A stretch of 64,000 nt of DNA from Rhodamnia argentea (taxonomy: Eukaryota; Streptophyta; Magnoliopsida; Myrtales; Myrtaceae). The stretch covers positions 33,920,934 through 33,984,933 of the forward strand of contig NC_063151.1 of assembly GCF_020921035.1 (NCBI RefSeq), written 5' to 3'. Under the pieces are notes generated by a model. It made no database searches. It had not been told where the DNA came from and saw only the letters and a list, made by a program, of their open reading frames with translations. Made by a program: the position numbers and the translations under genes. Positions within the stretch are counted from its first letter, which is position 1. Each line of letters starts with the position of its first letter. Positions 35,770-46,942 of the stretch are shown here, one piece after another.

Positions 35770-36241
35770 ACGGTGAAAGAGGAGAACCACCCGGCAGAGG
35801 AAGATGATTTTTCTGGTGTGATGTCGATTTAGGAGATCAACGAAGACAACTCCAACAAGCAGGGGGTGAAGGAGACAAAGGAGGTCTCGGCTAGGGTTTC
35901 GATGATGCAGGATTGTAGAGATAGCTGTAAGTAAGGTTGTTACGATGGAAGTCGATGTGGCGGTGTCAAACGGCAAGGACGAGCAAAAGGGCAGCGACGA
36001 TTCGGTGAAGGCAGTGGAAAGTCGTGATCGATGACGGTAGGGACGAAGAGGATGCGAAGTTCGGCGGCAATGAGGAGGAGGACGGAGAGCTTGAGGAAGG
36101 TGAAATCGATTTGGACTCGGAGGCGGTTGATAAGGTTGATGGAGATGGCGGAGAGGAAAGTTTTGAGTGCGAGTCTGTGAGCAATGCAGAGTGTGGAATG
36201 GCATTGGGAGAGGAGGAAATGGCGAGGCGGCCGCACTTTAC
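35770..36241 (+). pseudogene. Fragment of a CPL3-like RNA polymerase II CTD phosphatase gene
   Basis: Plus-strand frames give acidic text resembling the N-terminal region of plant CPL3: EENHPAEEDDFSGVMSI then a stop, EINEDNSNKQGVKETKEVSA, RVSMMQD, and in a later frame NEEEDGELEEGEIDLDSE. CPL3 proteins recalled from memory have SVEEI.EEDFNKQ..., ARVWTMRDL and EEGELEEGEIDLDS in this order. A TAG replaces the expected Glu near 35831, and at least one frameshift separates the two parts. The catalytic FCPH and BRCT domains are absent. It starts within about 35 bp of a MITE edge. Confidence 0.55.
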
Positions 36242-38587
36242 TTAGTTTAGAAATGGCGGTGATGCAAGAATTCAAACACTATCACCCTTTTTTTTTTGCG
36301 TACACCAAAAATATTTCAAGAGAAACCGGAGAACTTGCTTTGCCGATTTCTCTTTGCTAATTCATGCTTCACCTCTTTGCTTATTGAAGTCCTCCTCCTT
36401 GATCTCGTCAATGGACATCGCATCAGAAGTCCTCTTGCTTAATATCTTCAAGCTCTCCTTCCTCCACATCCTTCACCAAGGTCTTCTCTTTCACTCTATG
36501 CAAAACCCACTGCAAAAGCCATAGATCTGCCGCGATTGATTCCGAGTAACAATCAATCGCTTTACCTCACCAAAATCCAATGGAAAACCCATAGATCTTC
36601 CGCGATTGATTCCGAGTAACAATCAATTACTTTACTTCACCAACTAAATTCTCTATGATTACTTCACGAGTCGGATCATGGCTCTGGTACGGAGCCCTGA
36701 AAATAACTTTAACAGACCCAATTTGATATCGGCGAATCTTCTTTTATGATCAACAATCGATCCATCATTAATCTTGATTTCATTTTCTTTTTGGAAGAGA
36801 AATATCGTCGAATATCCTCCGAATTTTTTGTCTGATACTCTTTTCCAGATTTACTTCGTATCTCTTTATTGTGATGGTTTCGATTGACAATTCAAAGGGT
36901 GAGCAGGGTCCAGGTGGGCTATTCCAAAGACCTTAGAATCGGGAACCGCCCACTAAGGACTGATTCCGAAAATTTGAAACGGGGAAACTTCAATTGATTC
37001 CATGGATTCACTCGGGAGCTAGACCACGGGTCCGGTCCGGCTCTCTAGTGGATCCATGACATTGGTCCCACCAAGCTTCATCAGCCAAATGGAGATTGAA
37101 GATTGAGAATTCAAACTTATAGAAAATGGAGATGTGAGAGCAAGAAAGGGAGGTGATGAATGGTCGGAGGCATGGCTGTGAGTTAATGGGAGTCATCAAT
37201 CGAGAGGAGTTGAGAGATCAAAACGGAGACGGAGACGGAGACAAAGAGACCGAGGTGAGAGAGTGAAACACTGAGAGTTTGTGGCGAGAGAGAGTAGAGA
37301 TCGAGTTTTGGGCCAGTTCAATCCAATTTCGAGTGATTCTCCGTTCTTTTACACACCCTTAGCCAAGTCTATTTCAATGGTCGTTTGTGGAAGAAAATGC
37401 GCCATTGTTTTCGATTGCAATATGATAAGATAATGTAGGATTATAAATCCTTCTAATATTTTTCAAATTGTTCAGCTGATATTATTTTCCAAATTGGTTC
37501 CATATCCCTTTATTGTGAAGATTTCGGTTGCCAATTATATTTTAATAGCCATTTGTGGTAATAAAGGCACCGCTATTTTGGTCGTCCGCATTTGGATTGG
37601 GATACGAAGGATAATTAGTATTAGAAATACTTGGAATACCCTCATTATACCTTCTAGATTATAAAAAATCATATCATATGTTTGGTGCAACTTAAGATAG
37701 GGTAGAAATTTTTTCGAAATCCTTTATTATGTCTAGCTTCGGCCTCCGCCCACCACTTCCGACACTCCCCCTCGGTGCGCCGAGTCTACCATCCCATTTG
37801 CGGCCCGCCTGATCTGCTTCCTCGTGGTAGCCGCTGTCTATGCAAACATCCACGTCGCCGCCGAGACGGGAGAGTTAGAGACCGACGGGGTTGATCCGGG
37901 GTTGCCTTTTGATTGCAAACCTAATCTTCCACACGGGACGGTCCGCGAATTGCTCGCTCGAGAACCTGCGAAAGAGCGTCTTTCGCTCGCCCGATGTGGA
38001 ATTTTCGCCGAAACAAGATTGCCTTAGATAGAAACGCGAAAACTTAATGAGATTGCGCACCCTTTTTTGTTTGTGTGTGATCCGAGATGCAAAAATAATA
38101 CTGGTTTAACGTCACGGCTCCATCTCAATGCCAGAATAGCATTCCCACGAGAAACCCATTTTGACGGTACAACGATCAAGAAATCGATTTGAGGGTATCA
38201 TGGAGAGTGAAGAGAAAGCTCAGGCGGCCAAGGATCAGTCTTCAACTGCTTGGGAGTCACAGCACCGGGAATAAGAAACTCTAATTCACACGGAAGCATC
38301 ATCGTATTATTTTTATAAGCAATATAAGTGGTTATTTTTAATATATATATTTGAAATAATTTGTTTTTTATGAAATAAACGGATCGTTTATTATGTAGTT
38401 TATTCATAATTTTATGGTCAATCCCCAAATGTATTCCAAATGTTGTGCTTGTTAAGAAAAGAGTGTGCGCTAGCGGAATTAGCCTAATACTAGTTTCAAC
38501 TTCGTGACAAACCTGAAATGTAACGTGAATCTATACAAAACAATAACAATGAAACTTATTAACAAAGGCATGACACATTAAAGGATT
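36242..38587. other. Intergenic, no intact gene
   Basis: Contains the 70-bp tandem duplication (36501-36640), a GGAGAC hexamer run near 37223-37243, a diverged direct repeat (about 36845-36900 versus 37478-37540), and a CDS-like GC-richer stretch at 37740-38030. There the frame from 37824 reads MVAAVYANIHVAAETGELE, which I cannot assign. Confidence 0.5.
36501..36640. repeat. 70-bp tandem duplication
   Basis: Units 36501-36570 and 36571-36640 share CCGCGATTGATTCCGAGTAA and surrounding sequence with about ten differences. No coding content. Confidence 0.88.
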
Positions 38588-38979
38588 GGTAGAAGAATAT
38601 CTTAAGTGTCAATATATATGTACGGCGCTCACTTTAGTGTTAATATTTTTTTTTATCACTTAAATGCTAATTTTTTTTAAAAGCGGTTATTTAAGTGCCA
38701 ACTCCGGTGAGATCGCCGAAATTTCTCACCGTTGGTACTACATGAATCGTTTTTTCTCCGATTTGACATTAAAGTGATTTTTTTTTATCGCTTAAGTGCC
38801 AATTTTTTTTTAAAAATAATTATTTAAGTGCCAACTCCAGTGAGATAGCCGAAATTTCTTGCCGTTGGCACTTAAGTGATTTTTTTTTCTCCGATTTGGC
38901 ACTTAAGTGATCATAAAAAAAATATTGGCATCAAAATGAGAGCCATACACAAATATTGGCATTTGAGGTGCCTTTTGCC
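38588..38979. mobile_element. Long-TIR MITE (Mutator-like), 392 bp, family A copy 1
   Basis: Flanked by identical 10-bp direct repeats TTAAAGGATT (38578-38587 and 38980-38989), consistent with the 9-bp duplication of Mutator-like elements plus one chance match. The ends form a long imperfect inverted repeat including AAGTGTCAATAT, GCGCTCACTTTAGTGT and TTTTTTTTATCACTTAA. The centre has two copies of AAGTGCCAACTCC(G/A)GTGAGA. Non-coding. Confidence 0.88.
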
Positions 38980-39124
38980 TTAAAGGATTATTAATTAAGT
39001 CCATTGCTGATGTAAGACTTGTATAATTTTTTTAACCAATATAAAATACAATTCTCATATAAGTAAGTTTTCATTCTATTGACAGATTCAAACTATCAAG
39101 AGAATACTCGAGGAGAATCATCGA

Positions 39125-39360
39125 AAAAGTCATAAATTTATTGTAATTATGCCAATTCAATCATAAACTCTTTTTTTCTTGCCGGTTGAGTCATAAACCT
39201 CTGTAATCGTGCCGGTTCGATCCATTTTGCGGACCGGCGCCGACGTGGCCAATTTTTAACATTATTTTTATACTTTTTTCTTATTTTTTCTGTTTCTTTT
39301 TTCTTTTTCCTTCCCTATTGCTAGTGTGGCCGGCGAGATTCGGAGCTTGCCGGCCATTAG
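39125..39360. repeat. Family C MITE fragment (one arm)
   Basis: Carries GTCATAAATTTATTGTAATT, CCAATTCAATCATAAACTC, GACGTGGCC and CGGCGAGATTCGGAGC, matching phrases of the other family C elements in this window, but the opposite arm is not seen. Confidence 0.55.
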
Positions 39361-39363
39361 ACA

Positions 39364-39916
39364 AGGGCAAAGTAAAATGTCACTATTTCGGAGTGCTCAA
39401 AGGAATTTGTTTTAGCATATATAAGTATCCATTTTAATTACCAGACTCTTCTTTGAAGTAAAGTTCACTTAGAATCCTATAGTGAGTAAATAGTGGCATT
39501 TTGGATCTTAATTTAATTTTTTTTTAATTATTTAACAAGGGTCGTGTAAAAGGGTGACAGGCCAATCAGATGGCGGAATTACCGGGAAACGCTGTGCCGC
39601 CCTGGCCTCCAGCTCATGCGCACATGAAAGGCACAGCCCTCAAAATGTGCCATCTTTTGTCCTTGGAGTTGCCTCTGTGTCGGTAAAGTCACTGGCCGTC
39701 ACGTGGCATCGCCACCTCTTCCACGTCAGTACGTTGACTTTTGTCATTGGAGCCACGTCGATTTTTATTTTATCTCGGAAAATCTTCCATCCTCCATAAT
39801 TCATCTCAAGTTGCGTGCCTCACATCTAGACGATGAACCTGCCGTTCATATTCTATAAGCTGAACATTACACGGCACGGATAGAGGCTGGATTTGGAGTA
39901 TTATACATATAATCTC
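39364..39916. other. Intergenic
   Basis: No supported feature. An 81-codon plus reading (39554-39799) has no recognisable domain. Confidence 0.45.
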
Positions 39917-40103
39917 GGACAAAAGAACATCTCAAGTGTCACTATTTATTTACAGCGCTAACTTTGGCGTCAATATTTTTTTTTATCACTTAAATATCAG
40001 TTTTTTTGAAAAATAATTATTTAAGTGCCAATATCCGATGAGATTGCCGAAATTTCTTTTCGTTGACATTAAAGTGATAGTTTTTTCTCCGATTTGGTAC
40101 TTA

Positions 40104-40759
40104 GGGCCTGTTTGGTTCAACATTTGAAAGGGATTTTAGAGTTCAAAAGTCCCTTGACCAAATATAAATAGTATTTGGTTCGTTTTTTGCTCAACTTTGA
40201 AAAAATACGATTGCATTTTCAAAGGCCTTTAACCCAAAGTGATTTGGTGTCACGTGGTGAGCTCGAGGCTCGGCAACGAGAGCCTTGGCGTCATCGGATC
40301 CGGCTCGGCCTTGAGCGAGCAAGGCGAGCCTTAGCATCGTTGGCCTCAAGGGAGACCAAGCCTCGTCGAATCTAGCTCGGCTCGGCTTGAACTCTAGCGA
40401 GTGAGGCTTGCCTTGCCAAATCCCGCGAGGCTCTGTCTCGGCTCGTCAGCTGTCGTTGTGGCCGACGACGGGCGTAGAAGAAATTAACAAAGGGAGAAGG
40501 AAAAGAAAACAAGAAAAAATTTTAAAAAGTAAATAAAAAATAAAATAATCTTTATTCGAAAAAATAAAAAATAATTAGAAAATCGAATTATTTACAAAGG
40601 ATTATTTTTTACCAAATGGGATTTGCGTGAAAGTTACTTTTCAATGTGTTTTTAAAATACACTTTACTAAACACTATTTGTATTTTAGAAATCTCTTTTA
40701 ACCTAAATGTATTTGCATTTTTCCAAGAACATTTCCTCAAAGTTGAACCAAACAGGCCC
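40104..40759. mobile_element. PIF/Harbinger (Tourist-like) MITE, 656 bp, nested
   Basis: Perfect inverted ends of at least 18 bp, GGGCCTGTTTGGTTCAAC and its complement, with TTA on each side (40101-40103 and 40760-40762), the 3-bp target duplication of PIF/Harbinger elements. The site is confirmed by family A copy 1, which has the uninterrupted GCACTTAAGTGATCA at about 38901. It contains a GC-rich filler (about 40255-40460) with repeated GAGGCTCGGC-like words. No transposase. Confidence 0.92.
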
Positions 40760-40779
40760 TTAAGTGATAAAAAATATTA

Positions 40780-41447
40780 GGGAAAAATTCAAAAAAAGGC
40801 CTAAAGTCCTCATATTTTTTCAAATAAGAGCCCCAAGTGAACTTTGTTTCAAAAAAGGGCCCAAAGTGATATAATACGTTTCAATTAAGGGCCCGAAGTG
40901 GTCATAATGTTTCAAAAAAGGGTCTGACCTAAAGTGCATTTTCGTCATTTCACATTTTAATTTTTTTGTTCATTTTTTTCTTTTCTCTAATTAAAAAAAA
41001 AATTACTCACAAGTGGGAGGGCCGCCCCTCCCGTTTGTGGCCGCCGACCCACCGTCGGTGGGGGGGTCGGCAGGCGCGGCGAAGGCCGGCGACCCCGCCA
41101 ACCTTTGCCACCCCTGCCTACCGCCCTCCGGCGGTGGGGCGGTGGCCACAGGCGGGAGGGCCGCCCCTCCCGCCTATGAAAGTCCAACTTAAAAAAAAAA
41201 AAAACAGATAACAAAAAGTATAATAAAAAAAATTAAATAAGTAAAAAGACTAAAATACCCTTAAATCGGGCTCTTTTTTTTTTTATAGATTTTATGGTCA
41301 TTTCAAGCCCTTATTTGAAATCGTGTTTACTTGGGGCCCTTATTTGAGCAAATATGAAGACTTTGGGCCATTTTTTGAAACAGTGTTCACTTGGGGCCCT
41401 TATTTGAGAAAACGTGAGGATTTCGGGCCCTTTTTTGGATTTTTCCC
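40780..41447. mobile_element. Mutator-like MITE, 668 bp, family B copy 1, nested
   Basis: Ends GGGAAAAATTCAAAAAAAGG and its inverse GGATTTTTCCC, extending through several phrases of the type AAGGGCCC(C/A)AAGTG. The flanks AAAATATTA and AAAATATAA match 8 of 9. The interior at about 41015-41180 is very GC-rich (GGGAGGGCCGCCCCTCCCG), itself palindromic. It inserted 20 bp from the right edge of the PIF/Harbinger MITE. Confidence 0.85.
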
Positions 41448-41505
41448 AAAATATAATGACACTAAAGTGAGCATCGTCAATAGATATTGACACTTGAAGT
41501 GTCTT

Positions 41506-42524
41506 TATGCCTATGTTTGGCACGCATGGAACTACTCTGACGCGGAGACAACTCCGGTTCATTTATTTATTCGTGCTGGCGTTAATGCCACTCTGAGTCA
41601 TCCTAACATCAATAATTATGTTATGACCTAACTTAGGATAAGTACCTGTTTATTCCAGGATAGACTTGTCCTAATTTTGTATTCATGGCATGCGGGGTGG
41701 GTTTGATGAAGATGGGATGGGATGATGGTTTGTTGGTCGCCACGTGGCTAGACATCATTTTACCCCTGTAATAAGTCCATTGCATCAGTCAACTTCCCAT
41801 AGCCGGTTTCTTTTCTTTTCATCATTTTTTTTTTCCCTATGCTTAGGTGAGATTTCAATTCTTCAAAGGGGTCTCTCTACCAAGACATTACTTTTGTAGT
41901 TCTTGTATGTAGCGTCACTTGCATCATTGCACGTCAATGGGGGAAAAAGAAAAATACTCTTTAAGTCTTACCCAATCCTTATAAATTAGACAAATCTTAT
42001 TATGGATTAACATGATTGATTTTCTTTCTACCCTATTTACAATGTTTAATGTTAAAGTCGGGACATGACGTGTCCTCTCAATTAATAATAACCCGCAAGT
42101 TTTCGAGACAATGACACGCTAAAACAAGTATGCCCATAGGGAAAGCGAAATTATCGTCATTTTGTTTCACTTCATAAGCGGACTCAACGACTCTGATGGA
42201 TTCGGCTATGCGATCATCCGGTCTCGATAATAGCCTATGAGAATGAAGGGATTGTATGAAAAAAATAATGGACACGCGAGATAACTGGATGATGAGTTTA
42301 GTTCAATAACTTCCGGTGAAATGAAAATCACGGATTTTTTTTTAATGCAAATTAGCTTTAGCGATGGGCTCGGAATAAATAATTGGAAATAAAAAAAAAC
42401 ATTGTGCTTACATAATTAAGAGCATGTCGTGTTATTGTAGGTGCAAAAAATTTTCCTTGGAAGGAAAGAAATCCTCTGCTTCTAACACCATCAATACCAT
42501 GTTCATAGCCTACACGCGCTATAC

Positions 42525-42557
<33 letters not shown>

Positions 42558-43758
42558 CTAGTAACAGTACAATGGAGTAAAATCCAATCGAGAGAGAGAT
42601 TTGAAAACGGAGACGACGCGTTCGGCGAAAGCATCAGCATCGTTGCGCGAGGCGAACGTTACTGAGACGAGGAAAGATGAGAACGAGAAAGAGGACGAAA
42701 CCGAATCAGAGTGCGGCGACAAACCCACCAGAGAACGCCAAGGATCGCTATTTCCGAGCTCCCTCTCCGAGTTTACGATCGCAGTGTCAATCCCTTCTCC
42801 TTCGCTGGTGATCGACCGGGGACAGGGTCCCGATTCGGCAAATCCAGGTGATTGCGCCGACCGAATCCTTCCGCCGGATTTCAAATTTCGAATTCTACTC
42901 TTTCCGGGCTGTGTTGCGTACCCAAAGATCGGTCGTGCCGGTCTTCTGACTCAGTTATGACATTGGATTTGCTCTTTCCAAAGCAATTGAAGTTGACGTC
43001 GCATTCACTGAGATCTGCCGGCATCATTTCCACCTCCCTTGATCCCCCCCTTTTTTCCTCGAAATAATACGTGGAGATCAAATTGGTGGATGCTTTCGTA
43101 TGGATGGGGATGCTGGGTGCGCTTGGACGATGATGAATGATGATTGGTCTTATAGTTCCTAGGAATAGTGAAACTTCAACCGTTGCTATTTGGAAGCTGG
43201 AATCGACCTCTTTTACCCATTGTCTTTATTGTCTGTGCAAAGATTTTCGTTTCTTTTCTTTCTTTCAATTTTCAGTCTTTTTGATCCTGGTGGCAATTGG
43301 ACTTCTATGTGCACTGCTCTGTTGAAGTTTTTCTCGTCTGCTTCAAGAAAAAGGTTGCAGACTTAGCAATTTCTCGGTCATATCTGGCATTCCTTTTGTT
43401 AAAAGCCTTGTTTTACTTGACTTTCAAGTAGATTCTGTCTTTTGATAAGAGGGGAAATGCAATGATCTGTGATGCAATAGTTGATTCTGCAAGCCAGATC
43501 CTATATAACTAGTGACTTTAGCCTTTGGAGATCAATTTCACCACTGCACCATGTGCCTCTGATGTGAGCTTTGCTTATTCTCTTTCCCATTTAGATGCCA
43601 GTTTTCTTCTATGTGTCAGCTTCACCAAAAAAAAGAAAGTAGTTTTTTCTTTTCTGTTTCTCTTGCTGTGGAACTAAATGGAATGCTTGTGTTTGTTGCA
43701 GGGCATTCATTGTTATTTTCCCATCCTAGAGCCTGAATATTGATTGGATTGATGCCCG
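41506..43758. other. Intergenic and 5' region of the SUN gene
   Basis: Holds an (AG)n microsatellite at about 42531-42557. From about 42600 it looks like leader sequence, with a CDS-like but non-conserved ORF (42601-42960). A 3' splice site at TTGTTGCAG/GG near 43700 suggests the SUN transcript has a 5'-UTR intron. An ATG at 43752 is out of frame with the SUN start at 43759 and opens an overlapping 27-codon uORF. Confidence 0.5.
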
Positions 43759-46390
43759 ATGCAGAGATCACGCAGAGCTCTTCTGCAAAGGAGAGCTTTG
43801 GACAGTGCAACGAGTTGTCGAAGTCGATTTTATAAACTTTCTTTGTCATTAGTGTTTGTTCTATGGGGCCTCGTCCTCCTTGTCAGCTTATGGATCAGTC
43901 GTGGTGATGGCTACAGACGTAAGCTTCTGAATACCATTAGTTTTGTTTCACATGGCTGAATTATTAATTTTCTTTCTTTACTGTCTTCTAATGGAATCTT
44001 AAACGAGTGCAGTACCCACTGTTTTCATGAAAGTTCATTTTGAGCACTAGTTTATGTTCTGAAATCCAAATATTTTGTTCTCTTCCCTCAGTGAGATCAT
44101 TGATGGGCCACTGTTTCAATTCAGCAGAGATGTTCATGCCAAATTGCATTTGAGGCTCTAAATGCAGTTTGTGTGTCTGTGTACACATCAGGCATATTTG
44201 TGTGGATTCAGAGTTAGATTTAGCAAGTCTATGAACACATCAAGTTTTTGAGTCTACCTCTGATAGGTAGCATGCTCTATACCCATTATAACTTCTGGTT
44301 ACAAGGAGTAGAGTGAAAATGGAAGTAGATAGCACACAATGCTGGTCAAACTGATAGGAATTACGAATGTCTATTAATGTTACAACTTATTGTGCAAGAG
44401 CTACCCCTGTCCTAGGGATGGGCGATAGATAGATGTATTTTCTTTTGAGCACATTCTTGCTCTTATTGTAAATAGTCTAGGAACTTGCTCCAAGCCTTCT
44501 GTCTTATGAGATGTCCTTGTCATTACTATGGTTTCAGATGGATCAGACAAACCTCCACCAACCACATCACCATGGGCTGAGACAACGTCGGGACATCATA
44601 AAAATATTAGCTTTGTCGATAGACCGATGTCAGAATCTTCTGTCGATAGCAATGATGATGCTGGAATCAAGGTTCCCGAGGGCGAAAGTCATTCTGCTGA
44701 AGGAAATACACTTAACTCCCCATCCACTAAAGAGTCCTCTGAGACAGAAAATTCAGGTTCAAATTATGTATCTGGAAAAGATACCATGGCAGTAGACCGC
44801 CTATCCCGTGCAGTGCCAGTTGGTCTTGACGAGTTCAAGAGCAAGAGTTACAGTTCTAAAAGCAAATCCAGCACTGGTATGTCTGAAGGCATCAACCACA
44901 GAGTGGAGCCTGGGGGTGCAGATTATAATTATGCTTCTGCTGCAAAAGGAGCAAAGGTCTTGGCTTGTAACAAAGAAGCTAAGGGTGCTTCGAATATCTT
45001 ATCCCGGGACAAGGACAAATACCTTAGAAACCCATGTTCTGCAGAAGGGAAGTTTGTGGTCATCGAACTTTCAGAAGAAACCTTGGTAGATACAATTGAA
45101 ATTGCAAATTTTGAGCATTACTCTTCCAATCTCAAAGAATTTGAACTTCTTGGCAGTTTGGTATACCCCACGGAGACATGGATCAACCTTGGGATCTTTA
45201 CAGCTGCCAATGTCAAACAGGCTCAGAGATTTGCTCTTCCCGAACCGAAATGGGTGAGATATCTGAAGTTGAATCTCTTAAGTCACCATGGTTATGAATT
45301 CTACTGTACATTGAGCATCCTTGAGGCTTATGGAGTTGATGCTGTTGAAAGAATGCTGGAGGATTTGATTTCTGTTCCAGAAGACTCGCTTGCGAATCAG
45401 GAAGGAAATGACGAGAAGAAAGCAGAATCAATGCAGCCAGAATCACCTGATGCTGAGGATTTTAATCAAAATCTGGATCATGTAATGGAATCTGATGTTG
45501 TGCCAGAACAAATCAATGTAAAGCGTGACGTTCACAAGAATTCACAGGACTCTGTAGAAGAGGGGCGTCAGCAAATTGGTAGAATGCCTGGGGACACTGT
45601 CATGAAGATTTTGATGCAGAAAGTCCGCTCCCTAGATGTGAATCTGTCAATTTTGGAGCGTTATCTGGAGGATTTGAATTCTAGATACGGCAATATTTTC
45701 AAAGAACTTGACAAGGATATTGGAGACCAGAATTTACTTCTGGAATACATTAGATCAGACATTACTATGCTCCTGGACCACAAGGAGGCTATGGTGTGTG
45801 AGCCAAAAATTTTACATTCTTTTCCCTTGTCTTTCCTTTTCTGGGTGTTGCTTTGACTTCGGCTAATCCTTAATGTTTGGTTGCAGAGTAAAGATGTTGG
45901 TGATCTTGTAGCTTGGAAAACTATTGTTTCCATGCAGCTTGATGACCTGCTTAAGGATAACGCTGTTCTCAGGTTTCTATTTTAAACTTCGCATTTCTTT
46001 ACTTGATAGTTGCTAGTTGTCAGCCTGTAGATATGAGATTTTCTCCCCCCATAGCAAACATGAGTTTTGCAAACCTTCATAGCAATCATTGTGTCTATGC
46101 ATGGCTTAACTGAGACCTAAGGGATTCCATTAATTTGCAGATCCAAGGTCGAGATGGTGCGGAAGGACCAAACATCGATGGAGAACAAGGGTATTGTAGC
46201 ATTTCTGGTGTGCTTTATTTTCGGTTTAATAGCAGTTGTGAGGCTATGTATAGATGCGGCAGTGGGTGTTTATAGAGTGTTGAGTAGCGTTCATACACTG
46301 GACAAGCCCGGGAAATTTTGTTGCATGAGCTCTTCCTGGCTTTTATTGTTGTTCAGCTGTAGCACTGTAATTTTCGTACTTTCATTATAG
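43759..46390 (+). CDS. Mid-SUN domain protein (SUN3/SUN4/SUN5 type)
   Basis: Nuclear-envelope/ER membrane protein of the mid-SUN class. Four exons: 43759-43918, 44538-45793, 45887-45972 and 46141-46390, joined in frame to 583 codons. A first membrane segment lies at about residues 27-46 ([19 protein letters not shown]). A Ser-rich linker is followed by the SUN domain at about 184-318 ([64 protein letters not shown]), a coiled-coil region at about 395-475, and two C-terminal membrane segments (about 516-540 and 564-583). This three-segment layout separates it from classical C-terminal SUN1/SUN2. No defects. From memory it is nearest SUN4 (At1g71360) or SUN3. Confidence 0.93.
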
Positions 46391-46741
46391 CCGAGGAAAA
46401 AAATTTACTTGTTGAGCTTCCTTTGTTAATGGCATATCTGGTGCGCACTTCGAACTTTTTATAGCTACCGATAAACACAATTGAGATAATTGGGATCGCT
46501 ACACAGATCCCGATGGGGATGAGTTCGCGTTCGCGGTTTAATTCGACGGGATCCTTACAATGCAGCGAATGCTATCGGTACTACAAACAATCTTAATCTT
46601 ACCTTTTACATGTATCCGTTCACTAAGATAAAAGCTAGGTCCACCTTGTGAAAAATATGCTGAGTGGCTTGAGCTGGATATACATGTAGCGGGCCAGTAT
46701 GATCTTAAGAAGCTGATAAACCGAGAGAAGAGAAGATGGAG

Positions 46742-46942
46742 TTAAATGGCAATGTTTAGGACGCATACCGGAACACCCCTGGGCGGCTTCCGGACATTGC
46801 TGACCATGGCGTAGCTATTGACGAACAGTTTGTGCGGATGATCTAACTCGCCGAGGTAGCATCTAGGACAGAGATCGTAGGTCGGCCCCTTCTCGTCGGC
46901 AAAGCACTTAAGACAGGCGTAGAAGACGAGCTTAACGATCGC
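46742..46942 (-). pseudogene. 3' fragment of an EF-hand/zinc-finger gene
   Basis: The minus strand reads AIVKLVFYACLKCFADEKG, then TYDLCPRCYLGELDHPHKLF, then VNSYAMVSNVRKPPRGVP and a terminal VCVLNIAI before TAA at 46742. It aligns with the C-terminal part of the gene at 47905-48417 (IAKLVFYTCLQCFVEG, TYDLCPKCYRDRN, LFVDNYALANIIR, LPVCVLNI). There is no internal stop, but the EF-hand and the first CxxC are missing. Upstream of the break, homology switches at 46943 to a copy of SUN intron 3. No start codon is suitably placed, so a broken duplicate is the best reading. Confidence 0.8.

Larger units (their letters stand above)
39917..41505. mobile_element. Family A MITE copy 2, carrying two nested insertions
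   Basis: The left part (39917-40103) matches family A copy 1: AAGTGTCACTATTTATTTAC, GCGCTAACTTTGGCGT, TTTTTATCACTTAA. The right part (40763-40779 and 41448-41505) completes it with TAGATATTGACACTTGAAGT, the inverse of the left end. With the two insertions (40104-40759 and 40780-41447) removed, it becomes an element of about 260 bp, shorter than copy 1. Its own target duplication is not clear. Confidence 0.75.

Noticed and set aside
42601-42960. 119-codon plus-strand ORF upstream of the SUN gene
   Set aside because: Charged low-complexity start, overlapped by an equally long antisense ORF; best explained as 5' leader/promoter sequence.
46742-46942. A complete small zinc-finger gene
   Set aside because: Open frame but no start codon, and upstream homology jumps to SUN intron sequence; more likely a broken duplicate.
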